A stretch of 64,000 bases of DNA, from the NCBI GenBank assembly GCA_030740435.1, contig JASLXG010000031.1, forward strand, positions 1-64,000, in the 5' to 3' direction. A program made the position numbers and the translations under genes. The notes beneath the pieces are model-generated. The model saw only the letters and a program-made list of their open reading frames with translations. It was not told where the DNA came from and did no database searches. The stretch comes from Alphaproteobacteria bacterium. GTDB lineage: Bacteria > Pseudomonadota > Alphaproteobacteria > UBA2966. Of this stretch, positions 44,284 through 53,953 are shown piece after piece; the stretch's first letter is position 1, and the number at the start of each line of letters is the position of its first letter.

Positions 44284-47200
44284 ATGACCGGCTACGCCGA
44301 ACTTCAAGTGACCAGCAATTTCTCCTTCCTCTGCGGCGCCTCGCACCCGGAGGAACTGGTGGCCGAGGCGGCGGCCTTGGGGCATGAGGCGGTGGCTATT
44401 ACCGACCGCAACACCTTCGCCGGTGTGGTGCGGGCCCACGTGGCGGCGCGCGATGCCGGGATTCGGTTGCTGGTCGGCGTGCGCCTGGATTTGCACGACG
44501 CTCCCAGCCTGCTCGCCTTTCCCCGCGACCGGGAGGCTTATGGCCGGCTCTCGCGGCTCTTGACACTGGGCAAGCGGCGCGCCCCCAAGGGCGAATGCGA
44601 GATCGGCCTGGAAGACCTGCTGGGCGAGGTCAACGGGGCTGCGGCCGGGCAGATCCTGATCGTCCTGCCACCGCCCCAGCTCGACCCTGGCGCCGAATTC
44701 ACTCAGAGCCTGCGCGACCTCGAGCGCCGGGCCGCCGGATCGGTCTACTTGGCGGCGCATTATCTCTACCGCGGTGACGACCGCCGCCGGCTCAGGCGCC
44801 TGGCCGGCCTGGCCGCCATGTGCGCGACGCCACTGGTGGCGACCAACGACGTGCTGGCCCACGCCGCCTGGCGCCGGCCATTACAAGATGTGCTGACCTG
44901 TATCCGCGAGCACTGCACCATCGACGAGGCGGGCTGGCGCTTGCAGGCCAACGCCGAGCGCCACCTCAAGCCGGCGGCCGAGATGGCGCGGCTCTTTGCC
45001 GACTACCCCGAGGCCCTGGAACGGGGCCGCGAGATCGCCGCCCAGGCCGCCTTCAGCCTCGAGGAATTGCGCTACGACTACCCCGACGAAGTGGTGCCCG
45101 GTGGGCGCACGCCACAGGCCGAGCTCGAACGCCTGAGCTGGCAGGGCGCCGCCGGGCGCTACCCCAATGGCCTCCCCGAACGCGTGCGCGGGCTGGTGGC
45201 GCGCGAGCTCGAATTGATCGCCGAGCTCGGCTACGCGCCCTACTTTCTTACCGTCCACGACATCGTCCGCTTCGCGCGGGCGCGCGGCATCCTCTGCCAG
45301 GGCCGCGGCTCGGCCGCCAATTCGGCGGTCTGCTATTGCCTCGGCATCACCGCCGTCGATCCCGACCGCATCGATTTGTTGTTCGAGCGCTTCGTCTCGG
45401 CCGAGCGCAACGAGCCGCCCGACATCGACGTCGACTTCGAGCACGAGCGCCGCGAGGAGGTGATCCAGTACATTTACGAGAAATACGGCCGTGACCGCGC
45501 CGGCCTGACGGCCACCGTCATCAGCTACCGCACGTGCAGCGCGGTGCGCGAGGTCTGTAAGGCGCTGGGCCTGTCGCAGGATGTGGCCGGGGCGCTGGTC
45601 GGTACCGTCTGGGGTGGCGGCCGCAGCCGCGAGCGGCTGGCCGAGGAGCGGGTGCGCCAGGCCGGCCTCGATCCCGCCGACCGGCGGCTGGCCATGGCGC
45701 TGGAGCTGGCCCACGAGCTCAGGCGCTTTCCCCGGCATCTCTCGCAGCACGTCGGCGGCTTCGTCATCACCCGCGGGCCCTTGAGCGAGCTCTCGCCCAT
45801 CGCCAACGCGGCCATGGCCGACCGCACCGTCATCGAATGGGACAAGGACGACCTCGATGCGCTGGGCATCCTCAAGATCGACGTGCTGGGCTTGGGCATG
45901 CTGAGCTGCGTGCGCAAGGGCTTCGAGCTGATTGCCCGGCATTACGGCCGCCGGCTCGACCTGGCCAGCGTGCCGGCCGAGGACAGCCGGGTCTACGACA
46001 TGCTGTGTAGGGCCGATTCGGTGGGCGTCTTCCAGGTCGAAAGCCGGGCCCAGATGTCGATGCTGCCGCGCCTCAAGCCGCGCGATTTCTACGACCTGGT
46101 GATCGAGGTGGCGATCGTGCGGCCCGGTCCCATCCAGGGCGACATGGTGCATCCTTATCTGCGCCGCCGTTCGGGCGAGGAGGCGGTCGACTATCCCTCG
46201 CCCGAGCTCGAGGAGGTGCTAGGGAAGACGCTGGGCGTGCCGCTCTTCCAGGAACAGGCCATGCGCATCGCCATGGTCGGTGCCGGCTTCTCGGCCAGCG
46301 AGGCCGACGGCCTGCGGCGCGCCATGGCGACCTTCCGGCGCAGCGGCCAGATCCAGAATTTCCGCCAAAAATTCATCGACGGCATGGTCGAGCGCGGCTA
46401 CCAGCAAGACTTCGCCGAACGCTGCTTCAAGCAGATCGAGGGCTTCGGCGAATACGGCTTCCCCGAATCCCACGCCGCCAGCTTCGCGCTGCTGGTCTAC
46501 GTCTCGGCCTGGCTTAAGTGCCATTATCCCTCGGCCTTCGCGGCGGCGCTTCTGAACAGCCAGCCCATGGGCTTCTATGCGCCGGCCCAGATCGTCCGCG
46601 ACGCCCGCGATCACGGCGTCAAGGTGCGGCCGGTGGATGTCAACCACAGCGACTGGGACTGCACCCTCGAGCGTCACGAGAGCGGCGTGGCGCTGAGGCT
46701 CGGCCTGCGCCAGATCAAGGGCTGCAAGCAGGACCACGCCGAGCAACTGGTGGCGGCGCGCGACCGCCCCTACGAGGACGTCTTTGACCTCTGGCGGCGG
46801 ACGGGCCTGCCGGCGGCGGCGCTCGAGATCCTGGCCCGGGGCGATGCCTACCGCTCGCTGGGGCTCAGCCGCCGGGCCGCCTTCTGGGCCGTGCGGGGCC
46901 TGGCCGATGCGCCGCTGCCGCTGTTCGCCGCGGCCGAACGCCGCGCCGCTCAGGCACGCTTCCAGCCCGAGGCCAGCGAGGCCAACGTAAAGCTGCCCGA
47001 GGCAGCGCTGGGCGAGCAGGTGATCGACGACTATGCGGCGCTGCGCCTCAGCCTCAAGCGCCATCCCCTGGCGCTCTTGCGGCCCGGCCTCGAGGCGGCC
47101 GGCGTGCTGCCGACGGCTGACCTCGCCAACGTCGCACCCGAGAGCTGGGTCACGGTGGCCGGCCTGGTGATCTGCCGCCAGCGCCCCGGTACCGCCAGCG

Positions 47201-47478
47201 GCGTCGTCTTCGTCACCATTGAGGACGAGACCGGTGTCGCCAACCTGGTGGTCTGGCCCAAGGTCTTCGAGCGCTACCGCAAGGCCGTGCTGCGCTCGCG
47301 CCTGATGCAGGTACGCGGCACGGTGCAGCGCGAGGGCCTGGTCATCCACCTCATCGCCCAGCGCATCGAGGACATTTCCCAGCGCCTGGGCGAGTTGGCG
47401 GCGGGCCAGGGCGAAGGTGCGCCGGCGCCGTCCAGGGCGCAGGCCGGCGGCGGATTCAGGTCCCGCGATTTCCGCTGA
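44284..47478 (+). CDS. dnaE2: DnaE2, error-prone replicative-type DNA polymerase
   Basis: 1064 aa, the normal DnaE2 length. Order of domains: PHP (YAELQVTSNFSFLCGASHPEELV), polymerase palm and fingers (LCQGRGSAANSAVCYCLGIT, RNEPPDIDVDFEHERREEV with catalytic aspartates, KIDVLGLG, VEVAIVRPGPIQGDMVHPYLRRR), helix-hairpin region (KLKQ-like GCKQDHAEQLV), and C-terminal OB fold (WVTVAGLVICRQRPGTASGVVFVTIEDETG). It does translesion synthesis with ImuA and ImuB after DNA damage. Here it is separated from them by the antitoxin and TA genes and has no LexA box of its own. Confidence 0.95.
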   Translation: MTGYAELQVTSNFSFLCGASHPEELVAEAAALGHEAVAITDRNTFAGVVRAHVAARDAGIRLLVGVRLDLHDAPSLLAFPRDREAYGRLSRLLTLGKRRAPKGECEIGLEDLLGEVNGAAAGQILIVLPPPQLDPGAEFTQSLRDLERRAAGSVYLAAHYLYRGDDRRRLRRLAGLAAMCATPLVATNDVLAHAAWRRPLQDVLTCIREHCTIDEAGWRLQANAERHLKPAAEMARLFADYPEALERGREIAAQAAFSLEELRYDYPDEVVPGGRTPQAELERLSWQGAAGRYPNGLPERVRGLVARELELIAELGYAPYFLTVHDIVRFARARGILCQGRGSAANSAVCYCLGITAVDPDRIDLLFERFVSAERNEPPDIDVDFEHERREEVIQYIYEKYGRDRAGLTATVISYRTCSAVREVCKALGLSQDVAGALVGTVWGGGRSRERLAEERVRQAGLDPADRRLAMALELAHELRRFPRHLSQHVGGFVITRGPLSELSPIANAAMADRTVIEWDKDDLDALGILKIDVLGLGMLSCVRKGFELIARHYGRRLDLASVPAEDSRVYDMLCRADSVGVFQVESRAQMSMLPRLKPRDFYDLVIEVAIVRPGPIQGDMVHPYLRRRSGEEAVDYPSPELEEVLGKTLGVPLFQEQAMRIAMVGAGFSASEADGLRRAMATFRRSGQIQNFRQKFIDGMVERGYQQDFAERCFKQIEGFGEYGFPESHAASFALLVYVSAWLKCHYPSAFAAALLNSQPMGFYAPAQIVRDARDHGVKVRPVDVNHSDWDCTLERHESGVALRLGLRQIKGCKQDHAEQLVAARDRPYEDVFDLWRRTGLPAAALEILARGDAYRSLGLSRRAAFWAVRGLADAPLPLFAAAERRAAQARFQPEASEANVKLPEAALGEQVIDDYAALRLSLKRHPLALLRPGLEAAGVLPTADLANVAPESWVTVAGLVICRQRPGTASGVVFVTIEDETGVANLVVWPKVFERYRKAVLRSRLMQVRGTVQREGLVIHLIAQRIEDISQRLGELAAGQGEGAPAPSRAQAGGGFRSRDFR

Positions 47479-47529
47479 CCCGAAGTCGAATCGCCTGCTA
47501 TAACCGCGGCACCGTCGAGCCAGCCCTGG

Positions 47530-49698
47530 GTGACTCAGTTGAGCAACGCCGCGCCCGAAGCAACAGATCCCGAACTCGAAGCCGCCATGGCGCGCCACCG
47601 CGCCGGCGACCTCGACGGCGCGCGCGAACTTTACCAGGGCCTGCTGGCGGCCCGGCCCGAACGCCCCGACGTGCTCAACCTGCTGGGCATGGTGGCGCGC
47701 CAGTCGGGCCAAATCGACCAGGCCGTGGAGCTCTTTCGCCGCGCCGCCCGGGCCGATCCCGCCAATCCCATCAACCAGTTCCAATTGGGCGAGGCGCTGC
47801 GCGCCAAGGGTCCCGACTCCGCTCTCGCCGCCATTGCCGCCTACCGCCGCGCCGTCACCATCGAGCCCCGCCTGGTCGACGCCCACACCAACCTGGGCCT
47901 CACCTGCCTGGCCCAGGGTTTTCTGGGCGAGGCGGTGGAATCTCTGCGCCACGCTGCGGCGCTGGAGCCCGAGGACGCCGGCAATCAGGCCAATCTGGGC
48001 ATTGCGCTGCGCGAGACCTTCGAGCCCGAGGACGCGGTTGCCGCGCTGGCCCGCGCCCACCGCCTGGCGCCGGCCCACCCGGCCTACGGCGCCTACCTCA
48101 AGGCCATGCTCGAGGAAGGCGGATTCGTGACGGCACCGCCGAGCGCGCGGCGCGAGTTGGAGGCCGCTTTTGCCCGCGAGGACGTCGATCACCAGGCCCT
48201 GGCCCCGGCCGCCGCCGCGCTGCTCAAGCTCTCGCCCAGCTTCCAGGGCCTGCTGGCCCTGGCCGCCAGCGAGCACATCGAGATGCTGCCCGCCGCCGTG
48301 GCCGGCGCCAGCTTCGACGAGGAGTTCGAGAGCCCGCTGTGGGCCGGCCTCCTGCGCCACAGCCTGATCATGGATCCCGAGCTCGAGGGCCTGCACACCC
48401 GGCTGCGCCAGGTCGTCCTCGAGGAGGGCCGGTCGCAGCTCCCCAGCGAGGACTTCGTGGCCGAACGCAAGGCCCATTTCGTCTCGGCTCTGGCCATGCA
48501 GGCCCACCGCGCCGACTACCTGTGGCCGGAAAGCGGTGACGAGGGCGCCATGGCCGGCGTGGTGACCAAGGGCGTCGCCCGCCGCCTGGGCGAGTTGGGC
48601 CAGGGAGGCGTTGCCGCCATGCCCGACCCCTCGCTCTGGCACCAGCTCATCATCGCCGCCTGCTATCGGCCGCTCAGCGAGATCGAGAACGCCGACCGCC
48701 TGCTCGGCATCGACGTCGCCAGCCAGCCGCCCTACCTGCGCCGGCTGCTGGTGCAGCAGCTATTCGAGCCGGCCCGCGAGGCCACGCTGGCGGACACCAT
48801 CGGCCGCGCTGGCGACGGCGAGGTCGGGGACACGGCCATGTCCGGCCCCGTACCACGCTGGGCCTCCTGCAGTCTGCCCGAGGCGGTGCCGCTGGGGCTG
48901 CGCCTGGCCGGCCGCTTTCCCGAGCGGGCGCCGCCGGAATTCGCATTCCAGCCCATGCGCGTGCTGCTGGCCGGGGCGGGCAGCGGCCAGGGCGCCATCG
49001 AGCTGGCGGCCGGCCTGCCCGAGAGCGAGGTCGTGGCGGCCGATGCGAGAATCGACAATTTGGCTTATGCGGCCCGCAAGGCGGAACGCTACGGGCTGGA
49101 AAACCTCTCCTTCGTGCAGGCTGGCGCTGCCGACCTGGCGGCGCTGGGCAAACGGTTTCATCTGATCGACAGCGGCGAGTTGCTCTTGGGCCCAGGGGCA
49201 GGCACGGATGCCGAGACTCTGGCGCTGCTGGCCGGATTGCTGGAGCCCGAGGGCGTGTTGCTGGCCGGCGTCTACAGCGGGCCGGCCCGGGCGGCCCTGG
49301 CGGCGGGCCGCGAGGCGGCCGCGAATATTGTTGCGGAGCCGCCGCTTGAGCGCTTGCGCAAGGCGCGGCACAGCCTGCTCGCCGGCGAGGCACCATCGCC
49401 GCTGGCCGCCTGGCCGGCGTTTTACGCCCAGGCCGGGGCCACGGAACTCCTGTACGGCTCGGGCGGCAGCGCGTTTGATCTGGCCCAATTGGCCGCCGCC
49501 GCGGGGGCCGCCGGCCTGCAAGCGCTGGGCCCGGACATCGACGATCCCCACCTGGCAGCCACCTACCAGGAGCGTTTCGCCGACGACGAGCGGCTCGACA
49601 ATCTGGCCAACTGGGCCGCCCTGGAAGCCGAACAGCCGGAACTCTTCGGCCCCGTTCTCAGGCTGTGGTGTCAGAAACGGGAAACGCCGACCGAGTAG
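47530..49698 (+). CDS. TPR protein with C-terminal methyltransferase-like domain
   Basis: 722 aa from GTG 47530. Residues ~15-190 hold about five TPR repeats (GDLDGARELYQGLLAARPERPDVLNLLGMVARQSGQIDQAVELFRRAARADP...). The middle is helical. Residues ~470-580 resemble a SAM-binding fold (VLLAGAGSGQGAIELAAGLPESEVVAADARIDNLAYAARKAERYGLENLSFVQAGAADL). Known relatives combine TPR with a methyltransferase-like domain and are of unknown function. No signal peptide. Stop is 6 nt from the convergent VWA gene. Confidence 0.7.
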   Translation: MTQLSNAAPEATDPELEAAMARHRAGDLDGARELYQGLLAARPERPDVLNLLGMVARQSGQIDQAVELFRRAARADPANPINQFQLGEALRAKGPDSALAAIAAYRRAVTIEPRLVDAHTNLGLTCLAQGFLGEAVESLRHAAALEPEDAGNQANLGIALRETFEPEDAVAALARAHRLAPAHPAYGAYLKAMLEEGGFVTAPPSARRELEAAFAREDVDHQALAPAAAALLKLSPSFQGLLALAASEHIEMLPAAVAGASFDEEFESPLWAGLLRHSLIMDPELEGLHTRLRQVVLEEGRSQLPSEDFVAERKAHFVSALAMQAHRADYLWPESGDEGAMAGVVTKGVARRLGELGQGGVAAMPDPSLWHQLIIAACYRPLSEIENADRLLGIDVASQPPYLRRLLVQQLFEPAREATLADTIGRAGDGEVGDTAMSGPVPRWASCSLPEAVPLGLRLAGRFPERAPPEFAFQPMRVLLAGAGSGQGAIELAAGLPESEVVAADARIDNLAYAARKAERYGLENLSFVQAGAADLAALGKRFHLIDSGELLLGPGAGTDAETLALLAGLLEPEGVLLAGVYSGPARAALAAGREAAANIVAEPPLERLRKARHSLLAGEAPSPLAAWPAFYAQAGATELLYGSGGSAFDLAQLAAAAGAAGLQALGPDIDDPHLAATYQERFADDERLDNLANWAALEAEQPELFGPVLRLWCQKRETPTE

Positions 49699-49704
49699 CC
49701 CCCG

Positions 49705-50883
49705 TCAGCGATTGAGTTCGCGCATGCCGCGGTCCAACCCCTCGAGGGTCAGCGGGAACATGCGCTCGGCCATCAACTGCTGGGTCATCTGTAGCGATGG
49801 CGTGTATTCCCAGTGGCGCTCGGGCACCGGGTTGAACCAGACCACGTTGGGGAAGTGGTCGAGCACGCGCTGCAGCCAGAGCTGGCCGGGTTCTTCGTTC
49901 CAGTGCTCGACGGAGCCGCCGGGGTAGACGATCTCGTAGGGGCTCATGGTGGCGTCGCCGACGAAGACGACTTTGTAGTCGGGGCCGTAGGTGTGCAGCA
50001 CGTCGTAGGTCGGGAAGCGCTCGGAATGGCGGCGGAAATTGTCCTTCCAGACGCTCTCGTAGAGGAAGTTGTGGAAGTAGAAGTATTCCATGTGCTTGAA
50101 CTCGGCCCGGGCGGCCGAGAAGAGCTCGGTGACGGTGCGCGTGAAGTCGTCCATCGAGCCGCCGTTGTCGAGGAACAGCAGCACTTTGATCTTGTTGTGG
50201 CGCTCGGGCACCATCTTGATGTCGAGGTAGCCGCCGTTGTTGGCCGTCGAGCGGATGGTGTCGGGCATGTCGAGCTCGAGTTCGGCGCCCTCGCGGGCGA
50301 AGCGGCGCAGGCGCCGTAGCGCAATTTTTATGTTGCGCGTGCCCAGTATTACCGAATCGTCGAGGTTGCGGTATTCGCGCTTGTCCCAGACCTTGACGGC
50401 GCGGCGGTGGCGCGAGCCGTCCTGGCCGATGCGGATGCCTTCCGGGTTGTAGCCGTAGGCACCAAATGGAGACGTGCCGGCGGTGCCGATCCACTTGCTG
50501 CCGCCCTGGTGGCGGCTTTCCTGTTCCTCGAGGCGTTTCTTGAACTCCTCCATGAGCTTTTCCCAGCCGCCCATGGCCTCGATCTCGGCCCTCTCCTCCT
50601 CGGTCATGGTGAGCTCGGCCAGCTTGCGCAGCCACTCCTCGGGGATCTCGGCGACGATGCCGTCCTCGGGCGGCTCCAGGCCCTTGAAGCAATGGCCGAA
50701 GACGACGTCGAACTTATCGAGATTGCGCTCGTCCTTGACCAGCGTCGAGCGCGAGAGGTAGTAGAAATGGTCGATGTTGTAGGCCGCGCAGCCGGCCCGC
50801 ATGGCGTCCATCAGCGTCATGTATTCCTTGAAGCTGACGGGCACCTTGGCCTTGCGAAGTTCGTAGAAGAATTCCGTGAACAT
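49705..50883 (-). CDS. VWA-domain protein (CoxE-like), partner of the MoxR ATPase
   Basis: 392 aa. The C-terminal half is a von Willebrand A domain with a MIDAS-like DNGGSM (IKVLLFLDNGGSMDD) in place of DxSxS. The N-terminal part is helical and charged (FYELRKAKVPVSFKEYMTLMDAM...). MoxR-VWA pairs act as chaperone-like machines that insert metals or remodel proteins, for example CoxD/CoxE in CO dehydrogenase. The target here is unknown. It lies downstream of moxR on the same strand. Confidence 0.85.
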   Translation of the reverse strand: MFTEFFYELRKAKVPVSFKEYMTLMDAMRAGCAAYNIDHFYYLSRSTLVKDERNLDKFDVVFGHCFKGLEPPEDGIVAEIPEEWLRKLAELTMTEEERAEIEAMGGWEKLMEEFKKRLEEQESRHQGGSKWIGTAGTSPFGAYGYNPEGIRIGQDGSRHRRAVKVWDKREYRNLDDSVILGTRNIKIALRRLRRFAREGAELELDMPDTIRSTANNGGYLDIKMVPERHNKIKVLLFLDNGGSMDDFTRTVTELFSAARAEFKHMEYFYFHNFLYESVWKDNFRRHSERFPTYDVLHTYGPDYKVVFVGDATMSPYEIVYPGGSVEHWNEEPGQLWLQRVLDHFPNVVWFNPVPERHWEYTPSLQMTQQLMAERMFPLTLEGLDRGMRELNR

Positions 50884-50919
50884 GGCGTGCTCCGGGCGGG
50901 CCGGCTCTCTGCTCCGCGC

Positions 50920-51762
50920 CTACTGGCCGCGCTTGGTCATGAAGGCCAGGCGCTCGAAAAGGTGAACGTCCTGCTCGTTCTTGAGCAAAGCACCATGCAG
51001 CGGCGGGATCAACTTTTTCATGTCGCGGGTGCGCAGCAGGTCGGGCTCGACGTCTTCCACCATCAGCAGCCTGAGCCAGTCGATGAGCTCGGACGTCGAG
51101 GGCTTTTTCTTCAGGCCCGGCACTTCGCGGATCTCGAAGAAGACATTCAGCGCCTCGGTCAGCAGATCGCGCTTGAGGTCGGGGTGGTGGACGTCGACGA
51201 TCTGCTCCATGGTCTCGCGGTCGGGGAAGCGGATGTAATGGAAGAAGCAGCGCCGGAGGAAGGCGTCGGGCAGCTCCTTTTCGTTGTTCGACGTGATCAT
51301 GACGATGGGCCGGTGGGCCGCCTTGATCACCTTCTTGGTCTCGTAGACGAAGAACTCCATGCGATCGAGCTCGAGCAGCAGGTCGTTGGGAAATTCGATG
51401 TCGGCCTTGTCGACCTCGTCGATCAGCAGCACCGGGCGCTGATCCGATTCGAAGGCATCCCAGAGCTTGCCGCGGACGATGTAGTTCTGGATATGGTGCA
51501 CGCGCTCGTCGCCGAGCTGGGAATCCCTGAGCCTGGAGACGGCGTCGTATTCATAGAGCCCCTGCTGGGCCTTGGTGGTCGACTTGATGTGCCATTCAAT
51601 CAGCGGCCGGTCCAGCGCCCTGGCCACCTCGATGGCCAACATGGTCTTGCCGGTGCCGGGCTCGCCCTTGATCAGCAGCGGCCTTTCCAGGGTGATCGAG
51701 GCATTCACGGCGACCATCAGGTCGTCGGTGGCGACATAGGTATCGGTACCTTCGAATTTCAT
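50920..51762 (-). CDS. MoxR-family AAA+ ATPase
   Basis: 280 aa from ATG 51762. Walker A KGEPGTGKTMLAIEVA, Walker B VLLIDEVDKADIEFPNDLLLELD, sensor 1 VMITSNNEKELPDAFLRRCFFHYI with Arg finger. It is a MoxR/RavA-type AAA+ protein with intact ATPase motifs. It works with the VWA protein encoded just downstream (36 nt). Confidence 0.92.
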   Translation of the reverse strand: MKFEGTDTYVATDDLMVAVNASITLERPLLIKGEPGTGKTMLAIEVARALDRPLIEWHIKSTTKAQQGLYEYDAVSRLRDSQLGDERVHHIQNYIVRGKLWDAFESDQRPVLLIDEVDKADIEFPNDLLLELDRMEFFVYETKKVIKAAHRPIVMITSNNEKELPDAFLRRCFFHYIRFPDRETMEQIVDVHHPDLKRDLLTEALNVFFEIREVPGLKKKPSTSELIDWLRLLMVEDVEPDLLRTRDMKKLIPPLHGALLKNEQDVHLFERLAFMTKRGQ

Positions 51763-51868
51763 TACTTCACACCAAAGGAGTTCTTGGGAAGGGTGTCGGG
51801 GAGTGCCCCCAGGGGGGCCAGCGGACAATAAGGTGGACCCCGACCGCGATCAAGCCTTGATGGCGGAA

Positions 51869-52924
51869 TCAGCTCCTGCCGCCGGCCGCCATGATGGCCC
51901 GGGCCCGGACCAACAGCGGCTTGGCTTGGTCGTAGCGCTCCTGGGCCCTGAGCACCTCGGCGAGCTGGAAAAGCGCGCTGGCCAGGCGGCCGTTGGCACC
52001 GCCGTAGGCCTGCTCGATAAGCGCCAGCGCCCGCCGCAAGGGCGGCTCGGCGTGGCTCAGACGGCCGGCCGCGCGCTCGACCTGGCCCAGTCGGCCGAGC
52101 GGCTCGATCAGCGAGGGATGCTCGGCCCCCAAGGCATATTCCACCAGCGCCAGGGATTCCCTCAACTGCCTGGCGGCCGCGACATAGCGCCCGGCCCGGG
52201 CCTCGGCCTCGGCGCTACGGTCCAGGATCTCGGCCCGCAACACTGCATCGTCGCCGGCCCGCTTGAGGGCGATGCGGAAATGATCGGCGGCCTGGCGCCG
52301 CCGGCCCAGGCGCGAAAGCGCGGTGGCGATGCCGGCCAGGGCCCGGGCAGCGGCCGGGCCGGTGCTGGCTTGGTCACGCTCATAAAGCGTCAAGGCCTGG
52401 TGAAAACGTGTCTTGGCTTCTTCGTGGCGGCCGGCCTCGAGATCGATCTCGGCCAGTTTCTCCAGGGCCGCCGCCTCGGCCTGATCGAGCTTCGCAGCCT
52501 GGGCGATGGTTTGCAGGCGGTGCAACAGGAGTTCCGCCTGATCGGCCCTGCCGGCCGAGCGCTGCATATCGGCCAGGCTGTCGAGAACCGGCATCAACTC
52601 GGGACCTTTGCCATGCTTCTTTTCCAGCGCCGCCAGGGCGCGCCGGCCCAAGCCAATGCCTTCTTCGAGCCGGCCCAGGAGGCCGTAAACGGCGCTCAGG
52701 TTGAAGAGCATGTTGACGGTACTGTCGTGATCGGCGCCGAACTCGCTTTGCGCCAACTCCAGCGCCCTTTCGGCGAAGGGCGTGGCGGCGGCGATGCGGT
52801 GGGCGGCGAAATGCCCGCTGAAGCGCTGATAGGCTTGGCCGAGCTCGGGCGATTGGGCGTGCGTGCCCGACGGCTGCAACAGCAGCACGCAAAAGGCGAC
52901 GAACAGGAAAACACGCAACCCCAT
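51869..52924 (-). CDS. TPR-repeat exported protein
   Basis: 351 aa from ATG 52924 (MGLRVFLFVAFCVLLLQPSGTHAQ, a clear signal peptide); the longer frame to 52960 is less likely. The mature protein is built from kinesin-light-chain-like TPRs (SVYGLLGRLEEGIGLGRRALAALEKKHG, AEHPSLIEPLGRLGQVERAAGRLSHAEPPLRRALALIEQAYG). No catalytic motif. It is divergent from the amino-acid transporter. Confidence 0.82.
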   Translation of the reverse strand: MGLRVFLFVAFCVLLLQPSGTHAQSPELGQAYQRFSGHFAAHRIAAATPFAERALELAQSEFGADHDSTVNMLFNLSAVYGLLGRLEEGIGLGRRALAALEKKHGKGPELMPVLDSLADMQRSAGRADQAELLLHRLQTIAQAAKLDQAEAAALEKLAEIDLEAGRHEEAKTRFHQALTLYERDQASTGPAAARALAGIATALSRLGRRRQAADHFRIALKRAGDDAVLRAEILDRSAEAEARAGRYVAAARQLRESLALVEYALGAEHPSLIEPLGRLGQVERAAGRLSHAEPPLRRALALIEQAYGGANGRLASALFQLAEVLRAQERYDQAKPLLVRARAIMAAGGRS

Positions 52925-53107
52925 GGCCGTGTCGACAAAGCCCCCATGGCGGATCGGCACGAAACGACTTGCGGTGCCCTAGACGGAAAGTGGCGGCCTG
53001 TCAATCGCGGCGGCATATCGGGCGGCCAGCGGCGCGGCGGCTTGCAGCGCTGGGGAAAGCCTTCTAACGTCGCCCGCGGATGCCGCTTCGGCGGACGGGA
53101 GGACATC

Positions 53108-53884
53108 GTGGCCGAACAAAATGCCGCCCTGGTGGTCGAGGACCTGCACAAGAGTTTCGCCGCGCTGGAGGTGCTGAAGGGCGTCTCGCTGGCGGCCCGG
53201 GAAGGTGGCGTGCTCTCCATCATCGGCGCCTCGGGTTCGGGCAAGAGCACGCTGCTGCGTTGCATCAATCTTCTCGAAATCCCGGATTCCGGCCGCGTCT
53301 GGGTGGCCGGCGAGTTGATCGCCATGAAAGAACGCCGGGACGGCATGGCCGAGCCCGCCGATCCGCGCCAGGTCGACCGCCTGCGCACCAAGCTGGGCAT
53401 GGTCTTCCAGAGCTTTAATCTCTGGTCCCACATGACGGTGCTGGAAAACGTCGTCGAGGCGCCCGTCCACGTGCTCAAGGTGGCCAAGGCGGAGGCCGAA
53501 GAGCGGGCGCTGGCGCTGCTCGACAAGGTAGGCATCAGCGACAAGCAGGGCCACTACCCGGCGCATCTTTCGGGCGGCCAGCAGCAGCGCGCCGCCATCG
53601 CCCGGGCCCTGGCCATGGAACCCGACGTCATGTTGTTCGACGAGGCCACCTCGGCCCTCGATCCGGAGCTGGTGGGCGAGGTGCTGAAGGTCATCCGCGA
53701 CCTGGCCGACGAGGGCCGTACCATGATCCTGGTGACCCACGAGATGGGCTTTGCCCGCGAGGTCTCCAGCGAGGTGATTTTCCTGCACCAGGGCCGGGTC
53801 GAGGAGCAGGGCCCGCCGGCCCAGGTCTTCGGCCAGCCACGCTCCGAACGCTGCCGCCAGTTCCTGGCCGCACATATCAGTTGA
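53108..53884 (+). CDS. Polar amino-acid ABC transporter ATPase (HisP/GlnQ type)
   Basis: 258 aa from GTG 53108, with GGGAGGA upstream. Walker A GASGSGKSTLLRC, Q-loop MVFQSFNLWSHMTV, signature LSGGQQQRAAIARALAMEP, Walker B VMLFDEATSALDPELVGEVL and H-loop LVTHEMGFAREV, all as in HisP/GlnQ. It energises the two permeases at 54846 and 55536. First gene of an ATPase - binding protein - permease - permease operon. Confidence 0.93.
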   Translation: MAEQNAALVVEDLHKSFAALEVLKGVSLAAREGGVLSIIGASGSGKSTLLRCINLLEIPDSGRVWVAGELIAMKERRDGMAEPADPRQVDRLRTKLGMVFQSFNLWSHMTVLENVVEAPVHVLKVAKAEAEERALALLDKVGISDKQGHYPAHLSGGQQQRAAIARALAMEPDVMLFDEATSALDPELVGEVLKVIRDLADEGRTMILVTHEMGFAREVSSEVIFLHQGRVEEQGPPAQVFGQPRSERCRQFLAAHIS

Positions 53885-53953
53885 CGCCCGGGGGCGGAGG
53901 GAGGAACGTAGCGGGAAATATCCGGCACGCCTCAAGCCAAGGGAGGAACCCCC

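Noticed and set aside
43295-44287. Plus-strand frame after the FitA-like antitoxin as its toxin
   Set aside because: It is the antisense of the XRE and RelE genes and lacks PIN-domain residues.
46219-48642. 807-codon minus-strand frame over dnaE2 and the TPR gene
   Set aside because: Spans two real genes on the other strand; composition typical of antisense frames in GC-rich DNA.
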